Shown here in pieces: positions 27,726 through 35,728 of a stretch of 64,000 nt of DNA. The stretch's first letter is position 1, and each line of letters starts with the position of its first letter. The DNA comes from Pseudomonas sp. Leaf58 (GTDB lineage: Bacteria > Pseudomonadota > Gammaproteobacteria > Pseudomonadales > Pseudomonadaceae), in the NCBI RefSeq assembly GCF_003627215.1, contig NZ_CP032678.1:744001-808000 (forward strand), given 5' to 3'. Both the position numbers and the translations under genes were made by a program. Below the pieces are notes generated by a model. It searched no databases and was not told where the DNA came from. It worked only from the letters and a program-made list of their open reading frames with translations.

Positions 27726-29011
27726 TGCACCAAGGCGAACACATCAAGCGTTTGGTTTTGGCCGACAAAATGCCCACATTTCTCTCCAGGGTCGAGAGAA
27801 TTAACGAGAAATTGAAAAGCGGTGGCCTGCCGATCATCAAGATTACCCATGGAGACAGCACTATCAGGGCCATTGATGTTCCAGGCTTTGGCGCGGCCCG
27901 ATTGCCCATGGTCGAGATCATGATCACCAGGGAAGCGACTTCTTTGTCTGCCGGCGCCGTGCAGTTGCTGGCCAAGACCACGATCGACGCCAGCCTGGGT
28001 ACCCGCGCCCTGCAGCATCGAACCTACGGGGAGCTGACTGCGGAACAACGCGAGCGCGTTGAACACCCGGCAAACCCCGCTGCGTGCGATCATTGCACCT
28101 CGAACCGTAACCGCGCCTATATCTTCACCCTGAACACGCCAGGCGGTGTCATGCGCGTGGGCGGCGGGTGCATGAAGGACTTCATGGGCTTTGACATGAC
28201 CCGCTGGGCAGGAGCGCTCAACGACGTGATCGAAGAGGCTGAAAAGCTGTCTCAGATCACCTTCAGCGAGGTCAACGAGCACGAAGTCATTCCACTGCGC
28301 CTGTTCCTTGGCGAAGCGGTGAAACTGGTGGCTGAGCACGGTTACCAGAAGCGCGAGACGGGCTTCCCCACGGGCGAAGCGGCCTTCGAAATCTGCCAGG
28401 CGCTGATCTGCGACAACATTGAAATGGAAAGTCCCGAGGTCAAGGATCGGGTCAGTGCGGTCATCGACTACATCAAGGACAGTGAGTACCGGGAGAAAGA
28501 CAAGCACCTGGACTACTTCGTCAACCTGCGCACTATGGTGAATGTCGGGCATTTAACGCTCAAGCAATCAAACCTCATCGCCAGTGCCGTGGCGTCACTG
28601 GATCGCCACCAGGCTGCGCTGCGCAAAGAGGAGGAACACAAAGGCATCGCCGAGACCTTCGTCGGGCAGACAAAGGATCGCCTGGTGCTGAAAAACCTCA
28701 AGCTCCATTCCGTCAGCCACGGCAGCAACCTCTATGGGGCCACCACCACCTTCAGAATGACCGATGAAAATGGGGCGTACTATCAGTGGAAGGCGGCAGG
28801 CATTTTTGACATGGAAGCCGGTGGCATGGTCAACCTGATTGGCACCATCAAACACGAGAAGTTCTACTCCGGCTTCTACAAGAAAGAGATCTGCTGCAAT
28901 TCCCTCTCGCGTTGCCAATTCCTGACCCCGGAAGAGGTGCTGGCCCTGGAAAGCAAGAAGCCGCGCAAGAAAAGCGCGGCTCCCAGTGTTGACAACAGTC
29001 CTGCCCCTTGA
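27722..29011 (+). CDS. Zinc-finger/OB-like plasmid protein, 429 aa
   Basis: Contains the pattern CDHCTSNRNRAYIF, then VGGGCMKDFMGFD (about 120-160): C-x2-C-x3-R-x-R followed by V-G-x2-C-x3-F, typical of a widespread family of large-plasmid and phage proteins of unknown role. A second region near 305-400 (VLKNLKLHSVSHGSNLYGAT, GTIKHEKFYSGFYKKEICCN) looks like an OB-type β-barrel. Nucleic-acid binding is inferred. A lysine-rich tail ends the protein. Confidence 0.7.
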   Translation: MMHQGEHIKRLVLADKMPTFLSRVERINEKLKSGGLPIIKITHGDSTIRAIDVPGFGAARLPMVEIMITREATSLSAGAVQLLAKTTIDASLGTRALQHRTYGELTAEQRERVEHPANPAACDHCTSNRNRAYIFTLNTPGGVMRVGGGCMKDFMGFDMTRWAGALNDVIEEAEKLSQITFSEVNEHEVIPLRLFLGEAVKLVAEHGYQKRETGFPTGEAAFEICQALICDNIEMESPEVKDRVSAVIDYIKDSEYREKDKHLDYFVNLRTMVNVGHLTLKQSNLIASAVASLDRHQAALRKEEEHKGIAETFVGQTKDRLVLKNLKLHSVSHGSNLYGATTTFRMTDENGAYYQWKAAGIFDMEAGGMVNLIGTIKHEKFYSGFYKKEICCNSLSRCQFLTPEEVLALESKKPRKKSAAPSVDNSPAP

Positions 29012-29024
29012 GGGTCAGGACTTT
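28997..29024. terminator. Bidirectional hairpin between convergent genes
   Basis: AGTCCTG (28997-29003) pairs with CAGGACT (29016-29022), extended by CCC/GGG inside. It overlaps the stop codons of both the Zn/OB gene and the histidine kinase gene. Confidence 0.6.
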
Positions 29025-31570
29025 ACCAAGCGCATCATAGGTTCTGGTGGGCGGTTGGCCATGGCGTTTTTGATTTCAAACACCAGAGTTTCGCCAGCTG
29101 TCATCTTGCTCAGATGCTCCATCTTCAGGTGACGCATCTCTTGTTGCGTGCCAGGATCCAGTGCAGCGGCAGACAAGGCGAAGATCGGTGTATCCACGTT
29201 CATGGATTCCGAGCGAATGTGGCGCGTAGCCTCGGTGCCGCCGATTTTTGGCATCATGATGTCCATCAAGATCACATCGAAGGCCTGTTCTCGGGCCAAG
29301 GCAATGGCTTTCTCGCCACCCAGGGCAGTGACCACTTCCGCCCCATACCCCTCAAGACTCTGACTCATGACATCCAGGTTGGTCTGATGATCATCCACCA
29401 GCAACACCTTGACGTCACGCAGGGTTTCGTTTTCGGTGACCCGCAGCAGATCCAGGAAGTGACCCCGGTCGCGGTCTTCACGTCCGCCGACATTCTGCTT
29501 CTCGGCGAGTTGACCGATGAAGGTGATCATTTCAATCGACTCAACAAACCCGAAGTCCGCCTCTCCACGGGTGTAGACCCCCTCAACCGCATCCGATTCC
29601 AGCGTGGGTTCGAGGCTGATGACATAGTCAAAGCCTTTTTCCTTGAGCTCGGGTAATGAGAAGCCGGCGAATTCACGGAACTCACGGGAGGCCACGCGAC
29701 GGACGACCAGGATGCGCTGCTGCTCAGTGAGCGACGGAAGCAGTGCTTCCAGCGCCTCGATGCTACCCGCATCGTGACAGCTCCCGTCGAAGTTCAACAA
29801 ACGAGACTTGATTGACTTGCGGAAGCTGTCACGCGGATCCAGGATCACAAACTGTGCATTGAGTTTCTTCAGGCGCGCCTGACCACTGCTCTGGTCAACC
29901 GACTGGGCACGGGCACGAGTCAGCGGGATTTCAACCCAGAAGCGCATACCGCCCTCTGGAAGGCGATCCACGCCACGTTTGCCACCCAGTGCAGCCACAT
30001 GCTCGGAAACGATAGCCAAACCCAAGCCAAAGCCATTGTGCGAGCGTGTGAGGGCACTTTCGACCTGGGAGAAAGGCTCAAAGATGAATTCCAGCTTTTC
30101 CTCTGGGACACCAATGCCAGTATCCTCGACGGCAAAGCGAATCCAGGTGGTGTCTTTGTTGGTCAGTTCGGACTGGCCAAGAATGACCCGGACACCCCCT
30201 TCATTGGTGTACTTGATGGCGTTGCTGATGTAGTTGTCGATGATGTGCCCCCAGCTGTTGTCACACGACTCAACCTGATTCGGCACCTCGCCATCCACGA
30301 TGAAGTCGATGTAGAGCTCGCGGGCATAAGCCTGACCCGAAGCGCTGGAAACAGCGCACTCCACCTTTCGGAACAAATCGAAGGAGCCGATGACCGGTGC
30401 CCTGGGGTCGCGTCTGTTCTTCGAGAAATCGAGCACGTTATTGATCTGCTGATCGCCTTTGGCCATTTCGCGAATGATCAGATCCACGTTACGTTTGAGG
30501 CTCGGCATCGAATTGACCACGGGGTCGCGGGCAATGTTCAGCGCTGCAGTCTTGCTGGCATAGAGCGGTTGGCGCAGCTCGTGGCTCATCAGGTTGATGA
30601 AGTTGTCCTTGATCTGATTGGCTTCGTTGGCCTTTTTCAGCAGCTTGGTGAGGGACTCCGTGGCCAGGGCAATGGTGGTCTCACGATTATTGAGCTCCTC
30701 GGTCATGGCGTCTTCCTTGTCATAGTAGCTGCGGACAAGGGCTTTCAAGGAGTTGACCAGGTCATTCATGTCCCGTTGATGCGTCTGGGGGAAATCGCCG
30801 TCCTTGAGGCGCATACGCTCCTCGCCCTCGGGCTTATTGAGCTCGGCGCGCAATTTGCGCATTAGCAGCAGCAACTTCTCAAGAGGGTCAGTCATGTGGT
30901 GCTTGATGGCAGCAGTCAGCGACAGGCTGAACAACGCCAAAATTCCGACAACCAGCATGATGATTGCAATCTGGTTAAGCCTTGGGCCAACGATGTCGGA
31001 CAGATCCATGGTGATCAGGACGGAGCCAAGACGGCGATTCTGCTTCCCCGTGCTTTCGAGACTTGACTGGAAGTCATCGCTCTTGACGTCGAAGGTGTAA
31101 GATTTGTGGAGCAAAGGCTCTGCGCAAATGCTGCACAGGGTTGAGAAAACCTGCAAGGTCAGACCCTTGTGCGACGGCTCAGAGTCCACGCTCAACTCAC
31201 TGGCCTTGTCGCCAGGCACCACTGGATCGACTTTCAGGGACAACCGCATGACGGCGGTGTCCTTGAGCCCGCTTTCAAGGACACGCAAGGTCTCGGCATC
31301 ATCACCTGTGGTGATCGGCACCAGAAGCTTCTCGGACAGCGCCTGGGCGATGCGCTCGCCTGTCCGGTAGGCTTCTTCACGAACGCCGTCATGAAGAGAG
31401 TAAACCTGGGTCACGAGAACGACCAGCGTGAGGAGCAAGGTAGTACCCATCATCGATCGGGTAATCAATCCCTTGAAGCGGGTCTTCTTTACAAGATGAT
31501 TGGCTAAGGCGCGCCAAGGCATCTTATCTGCGAAGCGGCGATAGTTCTTAACGATCATCAAGTCATCCAT
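29015..31570 (-). CDS. Hybrid sensor histidine kinase/response regulator, 851 aa
   Basis: From ATG 31570: membrane segment 1 (about 36-56), periplasmic sensor with CSIC (about 147-150), membrane segment 2 (about 200-221), HAMP-like linker, HisKA with SHELRQPL (H330), HATPase with the N box near N444-N450, VEDTGIGVPEE and GFGLGLAIV. A receiver-like domain without a phosphoacceptor follows (about 568-690), then a true receiver (about 720-840) with VDDHQTN and D770 in LMDIMMP. There is no output domain, so signalling must pass to another regulator. The whole resembles BarA/GacS-type kinases. Two in-frame upstream methionines exist; the start is uncertain. Confidence 0.9.
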   Translation of the reverse strand: MDDLMIVKNYRRFADKMPWRALANHLVKKTRFKGLITRSMMGTTLLLTLVVLVTQVYSLHDGVREEAYRTGERIAQALSEKLLVPITTGDDAETLRVLESGLKDTAVMRLSLKVDPVVPGDKASELSVDSEPSHKGLTLQVFSTLCSICAEPLLHKSYTFDVKSDDFQSSLESTGKQNRRLGSVLITMDLSDIVGPRLNQIAIIMLVVGILALFSLSLTAAIKHHMTDPLEKLLLLMRKLRAELNKPEGEERMRLKDGDFPQTHQRDMNDLVNSLKALVRSYYDKEDAMTEELNNRETTIALATESLTKLLKKANEANQIKDNFINLMSHELRQPLYASKTAALNIARDPVVNSMPSLKRNVDLIIREMAKGDQQINNVLDFSKNRRDPRAPVIGSFDLFRKVECAVSSASGQAYARELYIDFIVDGEVPNQVESCDNSWGHIIDNYISNAIKYTNEGGVRVILGQSELTNKDTTWIRFAVEDTGIGVPEEKLEFIFEPFSQVESALTRSHNGFGLGLAIVSEHVAALGGKRGVDRLPEGGMRFWVEIPLTRARAQSVDQSSGQARLKKLNAQFVILDPRDSFRKSIKSRLLNFDGSCHDAGSIEALEALLPSLTEQQRILVVRRVASREFREFAGFSLPELKEKGFDYVISLEPTLESDAVEGVYTRGEADFGFVESIEMITFIGQLAEKQNVGGREDRDRGHFLDLLRVTENETLRDVKVLLVDDHQTNLDVMSQSLEGYGAEVVTALGGEKAIALAREQAFDVILMDIMMPKIGGTEATRHIRSESMNVDTPIFALSAAALDPGTQQEMRHLKMEHLSKMTAGETLVFEIKNAMANRPPEPMMRLVKS

Positions 31571-32160
31571 AGTGCACAGAGTTGGCCAGGCACGGGCCTT
31601 CCGAATGGCGCATTTAGCATGGTGAAGTGCATGGGTGGTCACGCACTTCGTTCACTAATCCTTGTCGCCTAGATGACGAACAATGCAATCTTCGCTCAGT
31701 TTCACCCCAGTGCTAATCGTTTGCGAGAACCGTCAAAAAATTGTCTGCAAATTCAAGCATCTGGTGGAAAGCAAGCGTTCGCGTGGGGAGTATCCTCATA
31801 TATTGAAAGGTCGTCAAGTCTTTTGGCGCCATTAATCCGTCTTCACAATAGTTATCATTCACATGGAGACAGGATGGTGGCTATTCGCTATAGATCGAGT
31901 TAGCAGTAAATTAGCAAGCTGTACATTGATACAGTGTTTACACTGTATGTACATCCAGTAAAGCGTCAAATTTACCCCTTTATTTGCAAAATTGACCGCA
32001 TTTGGGAACTCATGGGGTTGTCAAAAAGTCAATGCATGGCTATTGTTTGCATCGACTCCCAAGCAAAAAAGCCTTAGGTTGTCGTCGCTCATGATGGACG
32101 GAGCGAAGCTCGCAAAAGGATGGGCTCCGCAGCAATGTAACTATCATAGAAGACCTAGGT
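31571..32160. other. AT-rich intergenic region with regulatory repeats
   Basis: About 590 bases without a convincing gene between the kinase gene and the gene at 32161. It holds the nested inverted repeat near 31920-31953 and a TTGTCA-AAA-AGTCAA element at 32018-32032 resembling the ter-promoter operator. Short open frames on both strands have poor coding character. Confidence 0.5.
31920..31969 (-). promoter_or_regulatory. Promoter with palindromic operator upstream of the kinase gene
   Basis: Perfect 8-bp arms ATACAGTG/CACTGTAT around TTTA (31929-31948), flanked by outer TGTAC/GTACA arms. On the minus strand TTGACG (31969-31964), 16-bp spacer and TACAGT (31947-31942) form a promoter whose -10 lies inside the palindrome, as for a repressor site. 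It would give the kinase mRNA a leader of about 350 bases. Confidence 0.5.
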
Positions 32161-32535
32161 ATGATCAATTCAAGACTAAGCACAAGGCCGTTTGCCAGAT
32201 CTCGTGAAGAGAAGCTGGTGTCGGCTGCCGACGCGCTTTTGAACATGGCGATTGAGCGTCAATATCTTGAAGACATCTGCTCGGCTCTGCTGGTGCCTCA
32301 TCAGACTCAGGGTTGGCATTTGTCGATCCAAATCCGAGCGCAGGGCGATTCAAACTTTTCCTGGGTAAACATCTACGGCGACAGCAGCGATTTGCTGGCA
32401 AAGTTGGATATGACGGTTGGGGTTGTTCTTGAGTCAGGTACCCCATCCCACCCAGATGCTCTGAAGGACTGGAAGAAGCAGATTGCGGCGTTCTACAACA
32501 CCCCAGGCGAAAGCCTGGTCTTGAAGATTTCCTAA
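32161..32535 (+). CDS. Hypothetical protein, 124 aa
   Basis: Small protein with mixed α/β character (QGWHLSIQIRAQGDSNFSW, WVNIYGDSSDLL). ATG 32161 opens the frame; no clear Shine-Dalgarno is visible. A rho-independent terminator follows immediately, marking a single-gene unit. Function unknown. Confidence 0.65.
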   Translation: MINSRLSTRPFARSREEKLVSAADALLNMAIERQYLEDICSALLVPHQTQGWHLSIQIRAQGDSNFSWVNIYGDSSDLLAKLDMTVGVVLESGTPSHPDALKDWKKQIAAFYNTPGESLVLKIS

Positions 32536-32550
32536 GCGCTTGTTTCCATC

Positions 32551-32573
32551 AAAGCCCCGCAAGGGGCTTTTTT
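32551..32573 (+). terminator. Rho-independent terminator
   Basis: AAAGCCCC-GCAA-GGGGCTTT followed by further Ts: an 8-bp stem with GNRA-type tetraloop ending the 124-aa gene. The convergent gene stop lies in its T-tract. Confidence 0.85.
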
Positions 32574-32877
32574 ATTGGACTTTTTCCGGAATGCCGATGG
32601 CCTTGAGAAACAGACTGCTGTGCCCTTCCCGCTTCGCTTCAACGATGATTTCCCTGAAGAACTGATCCAGATCAGGGCTCTTGAGTAGCATCCTCAGCAG
32701 CTTGATCTTCTGCCCGCTGGCAAACTGCTCATTGGCCACGACGTTGCGAAAACTCGTGGGCGTATCCTGCATGGCAATGAGCACGGGCATCTTGAGCGCC
32801 GAGCAACACAGCATCAATTGATCCAGACACTTCTCAAGGTCATCGTGCAACACAGAATCGGGCTGAGCATTTCTCAT
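32572..32877 (-). CDS. Hypothetical protein, 101 aa
   Basis: Helical protein starting MRNAQPDSVLHDDLEK at ATG 32877; ATG 32898 (MTIRSHP) is an alternative. Contains a CC pair (LMLCCSALKMP). A minus-strand promoter may lie in the AT-rich 32890-32950 interval shared with the divergent exported-protein gene. No family recognised. Confidence 0.6.
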   Translation of the reverse strand: MRNAQPDSVLHDDLEKCLDQLMLCCSALKMPVLIAMQDTPTSFRNVVANEQFASGQKIKLLRMLLKSPDLDQFFREIIVEAKREGHSSLFLKAIGIPEKVQ

Positions 32878-32956
32878 GGGATGGCTTCTGATTGTCAATA
32901 TTCGTTATTATGCTATAAAATCCAGGTAAAACAATAAATGCAAAAGGTTCTCGCCC

Positions 32957-33556
32957 ATGAAAAGATTCTACTCAGCGCTCTGCGCCGTCTCCATGATGGC
33001 CATTGCTGGCTCAGCCATGGCGGGAAATGGCACGCTCCTGAAGAGAATCGACGTCAAGTCGTATGAGGGATACCTCCAGGTGACGCCAGAAGACTCCAGT
33101 GAGGGCAATTTCGACATCAATTTCATCCGCCCGGCGTATGACTACCAGCCTACCACAGCCGGAGCCATGGTGGGACTGATCCAGCTAACTGGGGGGATCA
33201 AGGCCATCAGTTACAGTATTGATCCGGCTTGTCGGGGCGAAATTGTCAGTAAAATCGGCCTGCAGCAGTTCGGCGGAGACCGGGTGGGCTATCTCCAGAC
33301 TCGCTGGACTGCAGATCCATTTACTGAGAAATTGACACTTGAATCTTCCGAGTTCCAGCAACGTGGCGGATTTGTTGAGAGTGTGAATGCCGGCAACATC
33401 AGCGGGCGCTTGAGCAAGGGTCAGACCATCACCATCAAGCTCCCCGCTGGAATGAATTACGTGCCTGGCGACATCCTGGTGATGGAAGACATTCGTTACA
33501 TCAGCAACGTAAACGAATTCAGTTCCTGCCTGGTCAAAATCAAGCAGATTCGTTGA
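32957..33556 (+). CDS. Exported hypothetical protein, 199 aa
   Basis: A clear signal peptide (MKRFYSALCAVSMMAIAGSA, cleavage after AMA) precedes a β-rich mature part (GYLQVTPEDSSEGNFDINF) with two cysteines near C94 and C193 that could pair. Periplasmic or outer-surface location is inferred; no family recognised. It converges on the tail-motif gene, whose stop is adjacent. Confidence 0.75.
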   Translation: MKRFYSALCAVSMMAIAGSAMAGNGTLLKRIDVKSYEGYLQVTPEDSSEGNFDINFIRPAYDYQPTTAGAMVGLIQLTGGIKAISYSIDPACRGEIVSKIGLQQFGGDRVGYLQTRWTADPFTEKLTLESSEFQQRGGFVESVNAGNISGRLSKGQTITIKLPAGMNYVPGDILVMEDIRYISNVNEFSSCLVKIKQIR

Positions 33557-34513
33557 TCAAAGGCCAAGATCAGCCCCCAGCACACCCTCCAGAACGGAGG
33601 CGCTCAGCAAGGACTTGTTGAGCGTATCGGTTTCATAACCCAGTGCGTTGATGGTATTCAGTCGCTTATCATTGACTGCCAGGCGGCTCAGGTCATCCAG
33701 GGTCAGGTTGCTTTCTATGATCTTGCCGGTGGTACTCCCAAACCGCTCCCACTCCATCTGCGTCCAGTATTTTTTAGAGAAATAAATGAGGTCTAGCAGG
33801 ATAAGGCCCGCTTGAAGTTCAGGATTGAAGGCGTGGCGCAAAGCCTCTCTGAAATCCTGCGCCGATTCAAGCTTACTCGTCAGGATCAAGGTCATAGTCT
33901 TGATCAAGTCCAACGTTGGCTTACTGTACGTGTCAGCTTGAGGAGCATCTCCCCAAATATCAAATGCCGCGAAATGCTCCTTAACCAGCCAGCGCGCCAA
34001 AGGGACATTGGCGCCCCCATTCGGATCGAACGCCTTGAGCTGCCTGAAGAAAAGATCCAGGTGCTTGGCGTCTGGTGTGTCCAGCAGGTCATCGACAACC
34101 GCTTCAAAAACCGTATCGGCCAAGTCGACGCTGACGCCATTGTCCTCAGTGGCGCCCTGCAACAGCGCTTGAGCCATTGCTGCCAGCCCAGTGATTTCAC
34201 CAATTTCACAATTAATGCCTTGCTTGCACAGCGAGTAAATGGCGTTTTTCGCGAACGGAAGGTCGCCAATTTCGTGCTGTGAAAAAGTCTTGAAAATAGA
34301 CCTGGCGATCGCTTTCGCTGCCCCGGCATCAAGCGGCTCATCGTCCTCAAGGCCCGCCACCAGTTGCTGGAGCTCATACCCCTCCTCAGGAAGACGAACC
34401 CCAGCGTTCACCATTGCCGCCACACACGCGAAGTCATGGCGCTCAAACGCAGCCTTCAGTACTCCCTCAGGATCTTCGAGATCCAGCTCCAGATTTTGCT
34501 CAAGAGTTCCCAT
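33557..34513 (-). CDS. Tail-motif family protein, 318 aa, ends LGADLGL
   Basis: The shortest member. Helical repeats with an acidic N terminus (LELDLEDPEGVLKAAFERHD) resembling ankyrin-like spacing, ending VLGADLGL. ATG 34513 lies within the end of the upstream winged-helix-like gene (14-base overlap), so the two are coupled. Function unknown. Confidence 0.75.
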   Translation of the reverse strand: MGTLEQNLELDLEDPEGVLKAAFERHDFACVAAMVNAGVRLPEEGYELQQLVAGLEDDEPLDAGAAKAIARSIFKTFSQHEIGDLPFAKNAIYSLCKQGINCEIGEITGLAAMAQALLQGATEDNGVSVDLADTVFEAVVDDLLDTPDAKHLDLFFRQLKAFDPNGGANVPLARWLVKEHFAAFDIWGDAPQADTYSKPTLDLIKTMTLILTSKLESAQDFREALRHAFNPELQAGLILLDLIYFSKKYWTQMEWERFGSTTGKIIESNLTLDDLSRLAVNDKRLNTINALGYETDTLNKSLLSASVLEGVLGADLGL

Positions 34514-34898
34514 CTTCAGTCAGCCGCCATTGCTTGATCACCAGCCGAATATAGGGCCGGAAGGGTTCATAGACATTTTCACTATATACCCCCCAGTTGC
34601 GCAAAATATAGTGCGCTGTTTTCCCTGAGCCGACAGAATCTATCACCGCCAGGGCGTCCAGCTGGTTTTTCTTGATCCAGTTTTTGATGGTAAGCTTGGT
34701 GACTGACATCAGCCGAGCCAACGCCACAGAATGTGCAGGCCCCGCTTCTTCCAGAATCAGCAGGAACAACCCCATGTCGAAGATCGAAGCGCCATCCAGC
34801 GTGGGCGCCCCATGCTCATTGAGCTGATAGGATTCAAAGAACGGGAATTTAGTCCGTAGCTCCCGCGCCAACTGGATCATCGAATGTTCTGTGCTCAT
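34500..34898 (-). CDS. Winged-helix-like DNA-binding protein, 132 aa
   Basis: The region LARLMSVTKLTIKNWIKKNQLD followed by the short hairpin DSVGSGKTAHYIL resembles the recognition helix and wing of small transcription regulators. Residues before it (FDMGLFLLILEEAGPAHSVA) fit the preceding helices. It is translationally coupled to a tail-motif gene and may regulate it. DNA binding is inferred from the helix-turn-helix pattern only. Confidence 0.55.
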   Translation of the reverse strand: MSTEHSMIQLARELRTKFPFFESYQLNEHGAPTLDGASIFDMGLFLLILEEAGPAHSVALARLMSVTKLTIKNWIKKNQLDALAVIDSVGSGKTAHYILRNWGVYSENVYEPFRPYIRLVIKQWRLTEDGNS

Positions 34899-35248
34899 GG
34901 TGGTTGTTCACTACTTTATTGGCCAGTGTCAGACAACGGTTAGGTTTCAATTGCATCCAAGACAAACGATGCATAGCAGAACGGGTGCTTCACGCCAACC
35001 GCCTCAGAAAAAGCCTAGCCGCCCTGCGGGCGAATACAGCGACTGCCCTCGGGGGTCGCCACACTGCTGGGCACGCCGCCACTCCTGGTGGCGAAAAGGC
35101 ATGGAGCGGGAATCGATTAGCAAATAAATAGCTATGGCATGATTTAAACGGAGTATACCTATCCTATACCGAGCGAGCAAACACAATATTCGATTATCAA
35201 GCATATTGACACCACCCAAGGCCATGGTATGATTGATAAATGCTCCAG
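34899..35248. other. Intergenic region upstream of the tRNA array
   Basis: About 350 bases without a supported gene. GC-rich hairpins occur at about 35020-35095, for example CGCCAC-TCCTG-GTGGCG. The tRNA promoter lies at its right end. Open frames crossing this segment and the tRNAs are antisense artefacts. Confidence 0.5.
35206..35233 (+). promoter_or_regulatory. Promoter of the tRNA array
   Basis: TTGACA (35206-35211), 16-bp spacer, TATGAT (35228-35233), ending 15 bases before the first tRNA. Close to sigma-70 consensus, as expected for a strongly expressed stable-RNA unit. Confidence 0.8.
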
Positions 35249-35333
35249 GCCCCGATGGTGAAACTGGTAGACGCAGGGCACTTAAAATGCCCCGCCGAAC
35301 GGCGTGCAAGTTCGAGTCTTGCTCGGGGCACCA
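35249..35333 (+). tRNA. tRNA-Leu (anticodon UAA)
   Basis: Acceptor GCCCCGA / TCGGGGC, D loop with GGTGAAACTGGTAGACGC, anticodon stem GGGCA/TGCCC around CTTAAAA (TAA), long variable arm typical of leucine tRNAs, T loop TTCGAGT, encoded A-CCA. 85 nt. Confidence 0.96.
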
Positions 35334-35340
35334 CAGCAAT

Positions 35341-35425
35341 GCCCAGATGGTGAAATCGGTAGACGCGGCTGATTCAAAATCAGTTTCCGAGAGGAGTGGG
35401 AGTTCGAGTCTCCCTCTGGGCACCA
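35341..35425 (+). tRNA. tRNA-Leu (anticodon CAA)
   Basis: Acceptor GCCCAGA / TCTGGGC, anticodon loop TTCAAAA (CAA), long variable arm, T loop TTCGAGT, encoded A-CCA. It lies 7 bases after the first tRNA in one transcript. Confidence 0.96.
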
Positions 35426-35438
35426 CCCCATAATTCCA

Positions 35439-35487
35439 GCCTTTAGCTCCATTGGTAGTGCGGTTTTTTTGCCAAAACACTACCAAT
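35439..35487 (+). pseudogene. tRNA remnant with new hairpin
   Basis: GCCTTTAGCTCCATTGGTAG looks like a tRNA acceptor and D arm, but the normal anticodon, variable and T arms are missing. Instead ATTGGTAGTG (35451-35460) is exactly repeated in reverse complement at 35478-35487, giving a 10-bp stem with a T-rich loop. Probably a decayed tRNA gene; it might act as a processing or attenuation hairpin inside the array. Confidence 0.6.
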
Positions 35488-35491
35488 TAGT

Positions 35492-35568
35492 GCCACTGTA
35501 GCTCAATTGGTTAGAGCGACCAACTCATAATTGGCAGGTTTCGGGTTCGAGCCCCGACAGTGGCCCCA
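35492..35568 (+). tRNA. tRNA with CAU anticodon (elongator Met or Ile2)
   Basis: Acceptor GCCACTG / CAGTGGC, D arm GCTC/GAGC, anticodon loop CTCATAA (CAT), T arm CGGGTTCGAGCCCCG, encoded CCA. The anticodon stem has an A-C mismatch at its first pair and the discriminator is C, both unusual. Whether it is a methionine tRNA or a lysidine-modified isoleucine tRNA cannot be decided by eye. Confidence 0.9.
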
Positions 35569-35690
35569 TACCCAATGAAATCAGACACTTAGCGCAAAAA
35601 GCTGGCGATTTATGTTTGCGCTGATCGTGAGCGCCGCCCGGCTCTTGGCTCACCCCCACCCAGAATCCAGACCCCCTGAGCCCACTATAA

Positions 35691-35713
35691 AAAACCCGCC
35701 GCAGCGGGTTTTT
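35691..35713 (+). terminator. Terminator after the tRNA array
   Basis: AAAACCCGC-CGCA-GCGGGTTTTT: 9-bp stem plus T-run. It ends the tRNA transcript and, read on the minus strand, the tail-motif operon. Confidence 0.85.
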
Positions 35714-35728
35714 GCTATCACGGACACA

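Noticed and set aside
35004..35486. A 160-codon minus-strand open frame across the tRNA array
   Set aside because: It is antisense to two leucine tRNAs; its segments such as PRGRLELP and PEQDSNLH are the usual artefacts of translating tRNA genes.
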